From WJMT01 sp964456985 (lineage in GTDB: Bacteria > Acidobacteriota > Aminicenantia > Aminicenantales > Aminicenantaceae): a stretch of DNA of 21,291 nt. The notes under the pieces are model-generated. The model saw only the letters and a program-made list of their open reading frames with translations. It was not told the origin of the DNA and ran no database searches. Location of the stretch: contig CAYWDH010000049.1 in the NCBI GenBank assembly GCA_964456985.1, forward strand, positions 1 to 21,291, written 5' to 3'. The stretch's first letter is position 1, and each line of letters opens with the position of its first letter. The position numbers and the translations under genes are program-made. Of this stretch, positions 14,955-21,291 are shown in pieces.

Positions 14955-15437
14955 ATGTTTAGATTATTTGGATATTTCTTTGAGATCATAAGAGGGAGTG
15001 TTATCACTGCGCGCCATTTTATCGTTAATTTATTTTTCCATACATTGAATCTGTTTGGAATAAAGACAAAGAGGAAAGGCGCATTTACTATTCAGTATCC
15101 AGAGCAGAAAAGAGAGATCGCTGAAAGGCACCGCAGCCTTCACCGTCTCATGAAAAGGGAGAACGGAAAACCGAGATGTGTAGCCTGTATGCTCTGCCAG
15201 ACTGTATGCCCGTCCGAATGCATCTATATTGAAGCGGCTGAAGACCCTGACCCTGAAATACAGAAATATCCCTCCACTTTTTTGATCGATATTTCCCGCT
15301 GCTGTTTTTGCGGATTTTGCGTTGAAGCCTGCCCTGAAGATGCCATTCGTATGGATACAGGAGAAGTTGAATTGGCTCAATACAACAGAGACGACTTAAT
15401 GCTTGATCTGGATTTTCTTTTAAATGGAAATAAATAA
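14955..15437 (+). CDS. nuoI: NADH-quinone oxidoreductase subunit I
   Basis: A 160-aa TYKY-type ferredoxin subunit that carries clusters N6a and N6b, between NuoG and NuoB. Two classical CxxCxxCxxxCP motifs are present: C75, C78, C81, C85 and C116, C119, C122, C126. C117 is an additional cysteine beside the second motif. The N-terminal amphipathic helix (FFEIIRGSVITARHFIVNLF) is usual for membrane contact. The start follows the nuoH stop by one base. This is the last Nuo subunit in the run; the next gene overlaps its end by 14 bases and is not nuoJ. Confidence 0.95.
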   Translation: MFRLFGYFFEIIRGSVITARHFIVNLFFHTLNLFGIKTKRKGAFTIQYPEQKREIAERHRSLHRLMKRENGKPRCVACMLCQTVCPSECIYIEAAEDPDPEIQKYPSTFLIDISRCCFCGFCVEACPEDAIRMDTGEVELAQYNRDDLMLDLDFLLNGNK

Positions 15438-16284
15438 ACTTTCCCTAGGGGATTTCACTGTTTTCGGCCTTAGAGATGGATTCTTCCATTTGGACGGGGG
15501 AGCCATGTTCGGAGTGGTTCCGAAAGTTTTATGGGAAAAGGTGTACAAGCCTGATTCTTTGAACAGAATCAAAATGGGTCTTAATTCCCTGTTGATCGAC
15601 ACTCAAGAAAAACTCGTTCTTGTGGAAACCGGGATAGGTGAAAATCTTAGGGAAAAGGTTGCCAGGCATTATTCTATAGAAAGAAAACCGGGACTTTTAG
15701 GGGAGCTTCAGCAAAAAGGATATTCTGCGGATGACATCAATTATGTGATAAACACACATCTCCACTTTGACCACTGCGGAGGCAATACACACAAGAACGG
15801 ACAGGGAAAATTTGTTCCGACATTTCCTAATGCCGAATATATTATCCAAAAAGGCGAGTGGGAGGCTGCACTGGATCCGAGTTCTAGGGACCGCCCCAGT
15901 TATGATAAAAATAATTTTATTCCTCTCAAGGAACACGGTCAATTGAAACTGGTTGACGGAGACAGCGAAGTCACAAAAGGAGTCAAAGTGGTGCTTGTCG
16001 ATGGGCACACATCATCCCATCAGTGTGTGAAAGTGGAATCACAGGGAAAAGTTCTTTTTTTTATGGGAGATTTAATTCCGGCTTCTTCACATATTCATCT
16101 GCCTTATGTGATGAGTTATGACCTCTATCCGGTAAAGACACTGGAGAATAAAGAAAAGTTTTTACAGCAGGCTGTAATAAATCACTGGATCATAGCTTTT
16201 AATCATGATCCGGAACATTTTTTTGGAACCGTATCCAGGACTGAAAAAAAGTTTGTTTTCAATCCTCTTAATAAATCAGCTTAA
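15424..16284 (+). CDS. Metallo-beta-lactamase-fold hydrolase
   Basis: A 286-aa cytoplasmic-looking protein (no signal peptide). The metal-binding motif is THLHFDHCGG (H112, H114, D116, H117). Further ligands are H195 in VDGHTSSHQ, D216 in MGDLIPASSH, and H261 in AFNHDPEH. The overall pattern (NSLLIDTQEKLVLVETG near the N-terminus, HDPEH near the end) fits the lactonase-like YtnP/AHL-hydrolase branch of the superfamily, but the substrate cannot be deduced. The ATG lies within the last codons of nuoI with no obvious Shine-Dalgarno, so it is probably translated by coupling as part of the nuo transcript. Glyoxalase II is an alternative but less likely. Confidence 0.85.
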   Translation: MEINKLSLGDFTVFGLRDGFFHLDGGAMFGVVPKVLWEKVYKPDSLNRIKMGLNSLLIDTQEKLVLVETGIGENLREKVARHYSIERKPGLLGELQQKGYSADDINYVINTHLHFDHCGGNTHKNGQGKFVPTFPNAEYIIQKGEWEAALDPSSRDRPSYDKNNFIPLKEHGQLKLVDGDSEVTKGVKVVLVDGHTSSHQCVKVESQGKVLFFMGDLIPASSHIHLPYVMSYDLYPVKTLENKEKFLQQAVINHWIIAFNHDPEHFFGTVSRTEKKFVFNPLNKSA

Positions 16285-16296
16285 GGTGGTTTCTTA

Positions 16297-17178
16297 ATGA
16301 AAAAAACAAATGTTATGAGAATAGTTTTTTTGGTTTTTCTTTTTGTATTTTTGTCCCAGAGCTGCAGAGAAAAGCCGGCTCCCTTCAATGAAGACGCTTT
16401 GGATGTTCCCTTTGTTCCAACGCCTCTTCAGGTTGTGGAGGAGATGTTCAGACTAGCTGAGCTCAAAGAGGGGGATGTCCTCTTAGACTTGGGATGCGGG
16501 GATGGCCGGATTCCCATAAATGCTGCTGTTCAATACGGAATCAAGGCATATGGAGTCGATTTGAATCCAGAGCGCATTCGCGAAAGCATCCGGAACGCGC
16601 ACATAGCCGGGGTCGATAATCTCGTAGAGTTTTATGAGCAGGATCTCTTTGAAACTGATTTGACTGATGCCACGGTTATCACCATGTATCTTCTCCCATC
16701 CGTAAATCTCAGACTCCGCCCGAAGATATTGACTTATGTGAAACCGGGAACCAGGATTGTCTCTCATGACTTCAATATGAACGAATGGATTCCGGATAAA
16801 GATTCCATGATATTTCTTGAGGATGAATCCCATACGGTATATTACTGGATGGTACCTGCAAATGTCACCGGCGAATGGGCCTTAAAGATCAAGGAATATC
16901 CTCTGGATATCACCATAAGGTTTGATCAGGTCTTCCAGTTCGCTCAAGGTAACGTAGTGACAGAAGAAGAGGGCTGGAAAGTCTTAAAGGAGAAGCTTAA
17001 GGGTGATGAGTTCTTTTTTAAATTAGAATCTCCTGAGCACATCTGGATTTTCAATGGAAAAGTCAAAGAGAATGTTATGAGAGGTGAAGCAGAAATAGAC
17101 GGATCAGGCAAGAAAATAGCCTGGGAAGCTGTGCGGAATCCGGATACAAAAGAGCCGCTGGACATTCTCTCACAATAA
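16297..17178 (+). CDS. Exported class I SAM-dependent methyltransferase-like lipoprotein
   Basis: A 293-aa protein that starts with a signal sequence (MRIVFLVFLFVFLSQSC, with C23 as a possible lipidation site, although the lipobox is weak). It continues into a Rossmann methyltransferase domain. The conserved lead-in is DVPFVPTPLQVVEEMF, followed by motif I LLDLGCGDGR (62-71), acidic motif YGVDLNPE (85-92), and LFETDLTDATVITMYLLPSV with NLRLRPKIL, then GTRIVSHDF. Residues after about 185 form a separate beta-rich tail. The motifs look complete, yet the predicted location is outside the cytoplasm, where SAM is not normally available. AAGGTGG sits 7 bases before the ATG. It follows the hydrolase gene by 12 bases, so the two are co-transcribed. 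The target is unknown. Confidence 0.82.
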   Translation: MKKTNVMRIVFLVFLFVFLSQSCREKPAPFNEDALDVPFVPTPLQVVEEMFRLAELKEGDVLLDLGCGDGRIPINAAVQYGIKAYGVDLNPERIRESIRNAHIAGVDNLVEFYEQDLFETDLTDATVITMYLLPSVNLRLRPKILTYVKPGTRIVSHDFNMNEWIPDKDSMIFLEDESHTVYYWMVPANVTGEWALKIKEYPLDITIRFDQVFQFAQGNVVTEEEGWKVLKEKLKGDEFFFKLESPEHIWIFNGKVKENVMRGEAEIDGSGKKIAWEAVRNPDTKEPLDILSQ

Positions 17179-17218
17179 AGAGCCAACCTTTCTCACTTTT
17201 TGAGCGTCTTAATTTATG

Positions 17219-19609
17219 ATGATAGAGAATTATATAAAGACCGCATTCCGGAATCTCAAAAAGCATAAAGGGTATTCCTTTCTGAATATCGCAGGTTTTG
17301 CCGTGGGTATGGCCTGCTGTCTTTTAATACTCATTTATGTGCGCCATGAATTGAGCTATGACCAATACCATCAGGATACGGAAAGAATCTTTCGTATTGT
17401 CCAGGATATCCGGACAAAGACAGCCAACCGGATTTTTGCTCCTATTTCCCCAATGGTCGCTCCCACATTAAAAAAAGATTTCCCTCAGGTCGAGAAGGCG
17501 GGCCGCATTTGGGCAAGAGGAAACATTCTGATCAAAAGGGAAGACAGGAAATTTTATGAGAGCCTCTTTATGTATGCGGATAATGAGATCTTTGACATAT
17601 TGACCATTCCTTTCATTCAAGGAAATCCAGAACAGGCACTGACCAGACCTCATACGCTTGTGGTTTCAGAACGCATGGCTGTTAAATATTTTGGGGCGGA
17701 AGATCCCATAGGGAAAGCTATTCAGGTCAATGATACTGATTTTGAAGTGACTGGTGTGGTAGAGAATGCTCCGGAAAACACGCATTTAAAATATGATTTG
17801 ATAGCTTCAATGGAGACACTCGGAGATTGGGATGAGATGTCCAATTGGTTTTCTACCATGTTTTATACGTATCTCAAGATCAAACCGAATGTAGAGGTCA
17901 AATACTTCTCAAATCAGGTCAGCCATCTTGCAGACAGATATGTCGGAGAGACTCTTGAGAGATGGGGAGATGAGTTTCACTATTTGCTTCAGCCCGTCTC
18001 AAGCATTCACCTCCAATCTCACCTGCGCTATGAATTGGAGCCCCCCGGAAATCCCCTTTATATCACTATTTTTTCTTTGGTCGGATTATTTATTTTGATA
18101 ATCGCCTGTCTGAATTTCATGAATCTTTCAACAGCCAGAGCCTCTAACAGAGCTAAGGAAGTAGGGATGCGTAAGGTCATAGGTGCTCAAAAACATAACC
18201 TCATAAGTCAGTTTATAGGGGAATCTGTACTGGTAGTGTATTTATCCCTTGTACTGGCTTTATTGATAGCGCGGCTTTCCATTCCTGCACTCAATAATGT
18301 TCTCGGTACAGCGCTCAGCTTCAAAGAGCTGATGAGTACACCGGTGATTTTGGCCTTGATAGGAGGAGGCCTTCTTGTGGGACTTGGAGCAGGCGCGTAT
18401 CCTGCATTTTTGCTGTCCTCGTTCAAACCTACGGCCACACTTAAAGGAATGACAATATCTGTATCCAAAAGTTTTCCTTTGCGCACCATACTGGTGGTGC
18501 TTCAGTTTACCATTACAGTAGTGCTCATTATAGGAACCATTCTTATGTACAGGCAGTTTGACTTTATGAAAAACAAGTACCTGGGCTTTGAAAAAGAACA
18601 GAAACTTATACTGCCTTTAAGAGGGGGTATCTCCATAAAAGAGAATTATGAAACAGTAAAAGATCTGTTTTCCAAACATCCTTCTATTAAAAGCGTATCA
18701 GCCTCTTCCAGTGTTCCGGGAAGGGGAGTCTCGAATTTTGGCATCAAATTAGTGGGTGAGGATGACGATAAGAATCAATCCATGTTTCATCTTTATTTCG
18801 ATCATGACTTTATCCCTGATTATGGAATTGGTATATTGGCCGGACGTGCCTTTTCCAGGGACATGAGCACGGATATAAGGGGTGCTTTTCTCATTAATGA
18901 GGCGGCTCTCCGGGCTTTTGGATGGAGCAGCCCTGAACAAGCTGTGGGCAAGAGGCTTCAAACCGGGTTTGGAGGTCGTGTCAATCCCATTATCGGTGTG
19001 ACCAAAGATTTCCATTACCGTGGGCTTCAGAGCGAAGTGGAACCTCTGGTCATGGAATACATGCCGGATCTGTTCCGATATCTCACGTTATCTGTTGATA
19101 CATCCGATTTAAACAGCACCCTATCTTTTGTAAAGTCTCAGTGGAAAACGCTTTTTCCGGGGAATCCTTTTGAGAGTTTTTTTCTGGATACGGATTTTGA
19201 TAATCAGTATAAGGCCGAAGAGCAGATGGGCCGTATCTTCGGGATTTTTACTGTACTGGGATTACTTATAGCCTGTTTGGGCCTTCTGGGATTGGCTTCA
19301 TTTTCAGCAGCCAGCCGTACTAAAGAAATAGGGATCCGAAAGGTCCTGGGGTCTTCTGTTTCTGGGATTGTGGTGATGCTGTCCAAACAGTTTGCCAAGT
19401 GGGTTGTGATCGCAAATGTGATCGCATGGCCTCTGGCATATTTGGTCATGGACCGGTGGCTTCGAAATTTTGCCTACAGGACCCGTATAAGTATTTGGGT
19501 GTTCACAGAGGCTGCCGCTGTATCCTTAGTCATAGCTTTTCTTACAGTCAGTTATCAGTCTGTAAAAGCAGCGACAGCTGATCCTGCCTCTTCGTTGAGG
19601 CATGAATGA
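17219..19609 (+). CDS. FtsX/MacB-family ABC transporter permease, long two-module type
   Basis: A ~796-aa inner-membrane protein made of two tandem MacB-core plus FtsX modules. TM1 is at about residues 20-43 (after MIENYIKTAFRNLKKHKGYS), then a large periplasmic domain up to ~280. Three helices follow (~283-305, ~330-355, ~370-395) and a second TM1-like segment (~425-447). Then come a second periplasmic domain and three final helices (~685-795). Each module repeats the charged motif AxxRxKEVGMRKVIGAQ / SRTKEIGIRKVLGSS. The C-terminus DPASSLRHE is typical. Such proteins move envelope lipids, peptides or signals using a LolD/MacB-like ATPase, and none is encoded nearby. The start could be ATG 17216 or 17219; there is no strong ribosome-binding site. 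The gap from the methyltransferase gene is about 40 bases. Confidence 0.9.
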   Translation: MIENYIKTAFRNLKKHKGYSFLNIAGFAVGMACCLLILIYVRHELSYDQYHQDTERIFRIVQDIRTKTANRIFAPISPMVAPTLKKDFPQVEKAGRIWARGNILIKREDRKFYESLFMYADNEIFDILTIPFIQGNPEQALTRPHTLVVSERMAVKYFGAEDPIGKAIQVNDTDFEVTGVVENAPENTHLKYDLIASMETLGDWDEMSNWFSTMFYTYLKIKPNVEVKYFSNQVSHLADRYVGETLERWGDEFHYLLQPVSSIHLQSHLRYELEPPGNPLYITIFSLVGLFILIIACLNFMNLSTARASNRAKEVGMRKVIGAQKHNLISQFIGESVLVVYLSLVLALLIARLSIPALNNVLGTALSFKELMSTPVILALIGGGLLVGLGAGAYPAFLLSSFKPTATLKGMTISVSKSFPLRTILVVLQFTITVVLIIGTILMYRQFDFMKNKYLGFEKEQKLILPLRGGISIKENYETVKDLFSKHPSIKSVSASSSVPGRGVSNFGIKLVGEDDDKNQSMFHLYFDHDFIPDYGIGILAGRAFSRDMSTDIRGAFLINEAALRAFGWSSPEQAVGKRLQTGFGGRVNPIIGVTKDFHYRGLQSEVEPLVMEYMPDLFRYLTLSVDTSDLNSTLSFVKSQWKTLFPGNPFESFFLDTDFDNQYKAEEQMGRIFGIFTVLGLLIACLGLLGLASFSAASRTKEIGIRKVLGSSVSGIVVMLSKQFAKWVVIANVIAWPLAYLVMDRWLRNFAYRTRISIWVFTEAAAVSLVIAFLTVSYQSVKAATADPASSLRHE

Positions 19610-19706
19610 TGTCTTCAAGTTCTGAAAAGAGTGCCCGAATATTGTGCATTCTAAACTAATATTAAGAAAATCAATAAATTAAAAAATAATCCTGGGGTTT
19701 TTTAAC

Positions 19707-19737
19707 ATAGTTTTTCACAGAAATCGTGGAAAACTAT
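19707..19737 (+). terminator. 12-bp stem / 7-base loop inverted repeat after the permease gene
   Basis: ATAGTTTTTCAC (19707-19718) pairs with GTGGAAAACTAT (19726-19737), with one position off. As RNA from the plus strand that position is a G-U pair, whereas from the minus strand it would be a mismatch, so the plus-strand reading is favoured. There is no U-tract after it, so a classical rho-independent terminator is doubtful. It could be a 3'-end stabiliser or a protein site. The rest of the gap 19610-19882 is AT-rich and holds only the promoter listed next. Confidence 0.4.
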
Positions 19738-19792
19738 TATGAATGAAGTCAAAAAAGGAAATCTATCCAAATTTATGTTATTCATAAAAAAG

Positions 19793-19822
19793 TTGTAACT
19801 AATAAACTTATTTTTTTATAAT
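19793..19822 (+). promoter_or_regulatory. Promoter of the exported kinase-like gene
   Basis: TTGTAA (19793-19798), an 18-base spacer and a perfect TATAAT (19817-19822). Transcription would begin near 19829, leaving a leader of about 54 bases before the ATG at 19883. Confidence 0.55.
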
Positions 19823-19882
19823 GAATAAAATGCCTTATATAAATAAGTAAAATTCATATAAGTTTTACAAGAAGGGATAGAA

Positions 19883-20704
19883 ATGAAGAAAAAGATTCTT
19901 TTTGTTATTTTGATCTCCATAATGATCAACAGTATTCATTTGTTGTTTTCCCAATTCACACCTGAAGAGATCGCCCAGCGCGGGAAATGGGAAGCCTTTC
20001 TTGAAACAGCAGAGATCATAAAGTCTGAAGACATCGGAGAAGGAGTGACTAAGCCGTACAGACTGTATTTAAAAAAAGAAGGACTTGAAAACTCCGGATG
20101 CTGGAAAAATCCATCAGGAATAGAAAAAGGCTTTCTTGAAGGCTGGCAGTATGAGATCGCTGCCTATGAGATGGATAAATTATTGGGATTGAACATGATC
20201 CCTCCCACTGTAGAAAGGGAGTTTGATGGCAAAAAAGGTTCGCTTCAGTTATGGATCACGAGTGAGATGAGTGATTTGGATAGGATGAATAAGGGGATCG
20301 ATATTCCTGAGAAGCATATCTTATCCTGGAACAGAAGGAAATACCTTGCCAGGGCCTTTGACTGCCTTATAGCTAATGAAGACCGGACCCAGCAGAACAT
20401 AAGGTATACCAAGGACTGGAGGACTCTTCTCATAGATCATTCGCGCAGCTTCAGGTCCAAACGAAAATACACACAAAATCTTTTATACGGCAAAAATGGG
20501 ATCAAGGAAGAGAAAATGATCCGCCAACTGCCCAGGGAATTCATAGAAAAAATAAAGTCTCTCAACTTTGAAGTCATAAAAGAAGCGGTGGGCCCGTATC
20601 TCACTGACAGAGAAATCGAAGCTGTTCTGAAGCGAAGAGATTTGCTTCTTAAAGAAGTCGATGAAATGATAAAGGAAGTAGGTGAGGATAAGTTCCTTTA
20701 TTGA
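19883..20704 (+). CDS. Exported protein with PI3/4-kinase- or HipA/FAM20-like kinase motifs
   Basis: A 273-aa protein with a signal peptide (KILFVILISIMINSIHLLFS, residues 4-23). I see no named family, but the motif order resembles HipA/PI4K/FAM20-type atypical kinases. There is a candidate ATP lysine in YRLYLKKEG (K64 or K65), then an E91 helix and lead-in strand YEIAAYEMDKLLGLNMIPPT (90-109) and VEREFDGKKGSLQLWI. Next is a catalytic-loop-like FDCLIANEDRTQQN (159-172; N165, D167, R168, N172), and a metal-binding LLIDHSRSFR (182-191; D185). The C-terminal ~80 residues are helical and charged. AAGGGA is well spaced before the ATG, and a good promoter lies upstream. An exported location would be odd for an ATP-using kinase, so it may be a pseudokinase or may act in an unusual compartment. 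Confidence 0.7.
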   Translation: MKKKILFVILISIMINSIHLLFSQFTPEEIAQRGKWEAFLETAEIIKSEDIGEGVTKPYRLYLKKEGLENSGCWKNPSGIEKGFLEGWQYEIAAYEMDKLLGLNMIPPTVEREFDGKKGSLQLWITSEMSDLDRMNKGIDIPEKHILSWNRRKYLARAFDCLIANEDRTQQNIRYTKDWRTLLIDHSRSFRSKRKYTQNLLYGKNGIKEEKMIRQLPREFIEKIKSLNFEVIKEAVGPYLTDREIEAVLKRRDLLLKEVDEMIKEVGEDKFLY

Positions 20705-20710
20705 AAAACA

Positions 20711-21079
20711 TCAGAGCTTTTTGAGCCCGGGGTCTATCACGGATTTTTCTGCTCTTGACCGGATGTATTTCATAACAGCTTTTTGCTCATTTTTGGTCTT
20801 TATTAGAGATTGGCTGTTGGAACACTTAATGGAAAAACAGTCTTTGTTCTCGTCAACCAGGATTTCCACTTTGTTCAATCCGGTCTCATAAAACATCTTT
20901 ATCCGCTGGTCCATAGGGCTTTGTTTTTGGTTTTGAGAAGGTTCACACTTTTTCATGGTTTCACACAGATTGAGCAGAGCTTTCCAGAACGTCTCGCCCT
21001 GGGCGTAGTGTGAGAGGTCTTCGTTCAAAGCCACGCATGTGTTTTTGTGAAGGAGGCTCCAGAAAACATATTTGTTCAT
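20711..21079 (-). CDS. Hypothetical protein, 122 aa
   Basis: I do not recognise this protein. It has no signal peptide or membrane segment. The first half is helical-looking with several cysteines (TCVALNEDLSHYAQGETFWK, then NLCETMKKC). A middle strand-like segment reads NKVEILVDENKDCFSIKC, and the end is basic. It converges on the kinase-like gene, with only six bases between the two stop codons and no obvious terminator there. No good Shine-Dalgarno precedes the ATG, and the promoter region merges with the right-hand repeat. Competing plus-strand ORFs over the same bases look like shadows. It is the best coding reading of this stretch, but it may be non-coding. Confidence 0.5.
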   Translation of the reverse strand: MNKYVFWSLLHKNTCVALNEDLSHYAQGETFWKALLNLCETMKKCEPSQNQKQSPMDQRIKMFYETGLNKVEILVDENKDCFSIKCSNSQSLIKTKNEQKAVMKYIRSRAEKSVIDPGLKKL

Positions 21080-21123
21080 GCTGATGATGATATCTATAAT
21101 TGTATTTTATTGCAATGATATTT

Positions 21124-21129
21124 ATTATA
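21124..21129 (-). promoter_or_regulatory. Possible -10 hexamer of the 122-aa ORF
   Basis: TATAAT on the minus strand at 21129-21124, just inside the end of the right-hand repeat. No recognisable -35 lies at the right distance, so this is weak. Confidence 0.25.
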
Positions 21130-21132
21130 TAT

Positions 21133-21291
21133 TAACCTGAGCTATTCATAAAAAAAAGGCGATGATCATTTTTTTACCTTGCAGGCCGGCTGATATGAAA
21201 TTCAGATATGGTCTGCGCTCCCTTCAGATTTTTAATGCCATTCTCCTTCGTTTTTCTCGGCGCTTGCGTAACTCCCCCCGTCCGTGGGTCA
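21133..21291 (-). repeat. Right copy of dispersed repeat
   Basis: Read on the minus strand, 21276-21197 matches window positions 1-80. It continues through GCCGGCCTGCAAGGTAAAAA to a module of seven A, TGATCATCGCC, seven T and ATGAATAGCTCAGGTT (about 21174-21132). That module also closes the element at 6134-6388. The copy includes a TGATCA palindrome flanked by A and T runs. It is cut by the window end, and the last 15 bases (21277-21291) have no counterpart in the left copy. Confidence 0.75.

Noticed and set aside
19773..19790. Another minus-strand TTTTTTATGAATAA word, as in the repeat termini
   Set aside because: It lacks the TCAGGTT end and any flanking module, and such A/T-rich words occur easily by chance here.
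20700..20725. Bidirectional terminator between the convergent genes
   Set aside because: Only six bases separate the stop codons, and I could find no stable stem with a T-tract on either strand.
1..21291. 21-kb composite transposon bounded by the inverted terminal repeats
   Set aside because: No transposase or integrase gene lies inside, and the content is largely housekeeping (complex I). The copies are diverged and appear cut by the window ends, so repeat-limited assembly is the simpler explanation.

Overview
The window looks like a piece of chromosome from an uncultured Acidobacteriota-like bacterium. Candidatus Aminicenantes is my best guess, as an inference from gene content. The clues are an acidobacterial-type VWFA-related secreted protein, a TonB-dependent receptor with an N-terminal carboxypeptidase-regulatory-like domain, a ~800-residue FtsX/MacB permease without an adjacent ATPase, and an exported protein with kinase-like motifs. 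No tRNA, rRNA, CRISPR array or transposase gene was found.

Layout. Positions 1-104 and about 21133-21291 carry diverged inverted copies of one dispersed repeat, so this may be a whole contig that broke in repeats at both ends. Between 105 and 6034 everything is on the minus strand. This part holds a TonB-dependent receptor, a remnant of an MsbA-like ABC exporter, an AbiE-type toxin-antitoxin pair in the order toxin-antitoxin, and the VWFA-related protein. The gap 6035-6454 holds two diverging promoters and a ~255-bp MITE-like element with imperfect terminal inverted repeats.

From 6455 to 19609 everything is on the plus strand. A dihydrolipoamide dehydrogenase gene with its own promoter is followed by a tightly packed respiratory complex I operon, nuoA-B-C-D-E-F-G-H-I. 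Most junctions overlap or lie within a few bases. The operon does not continue into nuoJKLMN. Instead nuoI overlaps a metallo-beta-lactamase-fold hydrolase, which is followed closely by an exported SAM-methyltransferase-like protein and the large permease. The nine Nuo subunits would supply the NADH-oxidising arm, the connecting arm and the quinone-site membrane subunits. The antiporter-like proton-pumping subunits must be elsewhere or missing. NuoG is short (518 aa) but keeps all cluster-binding Cys/His residues, including the four Cys of the N7 type.

After an AT-rich gap with a strong inverted repeat and a good promoter comes the exported kinase-like protein (19883-20704). It converges on an unrecognised 122-aa ORF on the minus strand (20711-21079), next to the right-hand repeat.

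The observations most worth a second look are the exported kinase-like protein, the exported methyltransferase, the modular repeat family at both ends and at 6134-6388, the AbiE/ABC-exporter junction, and the nuo cluster that stops at nuoI.
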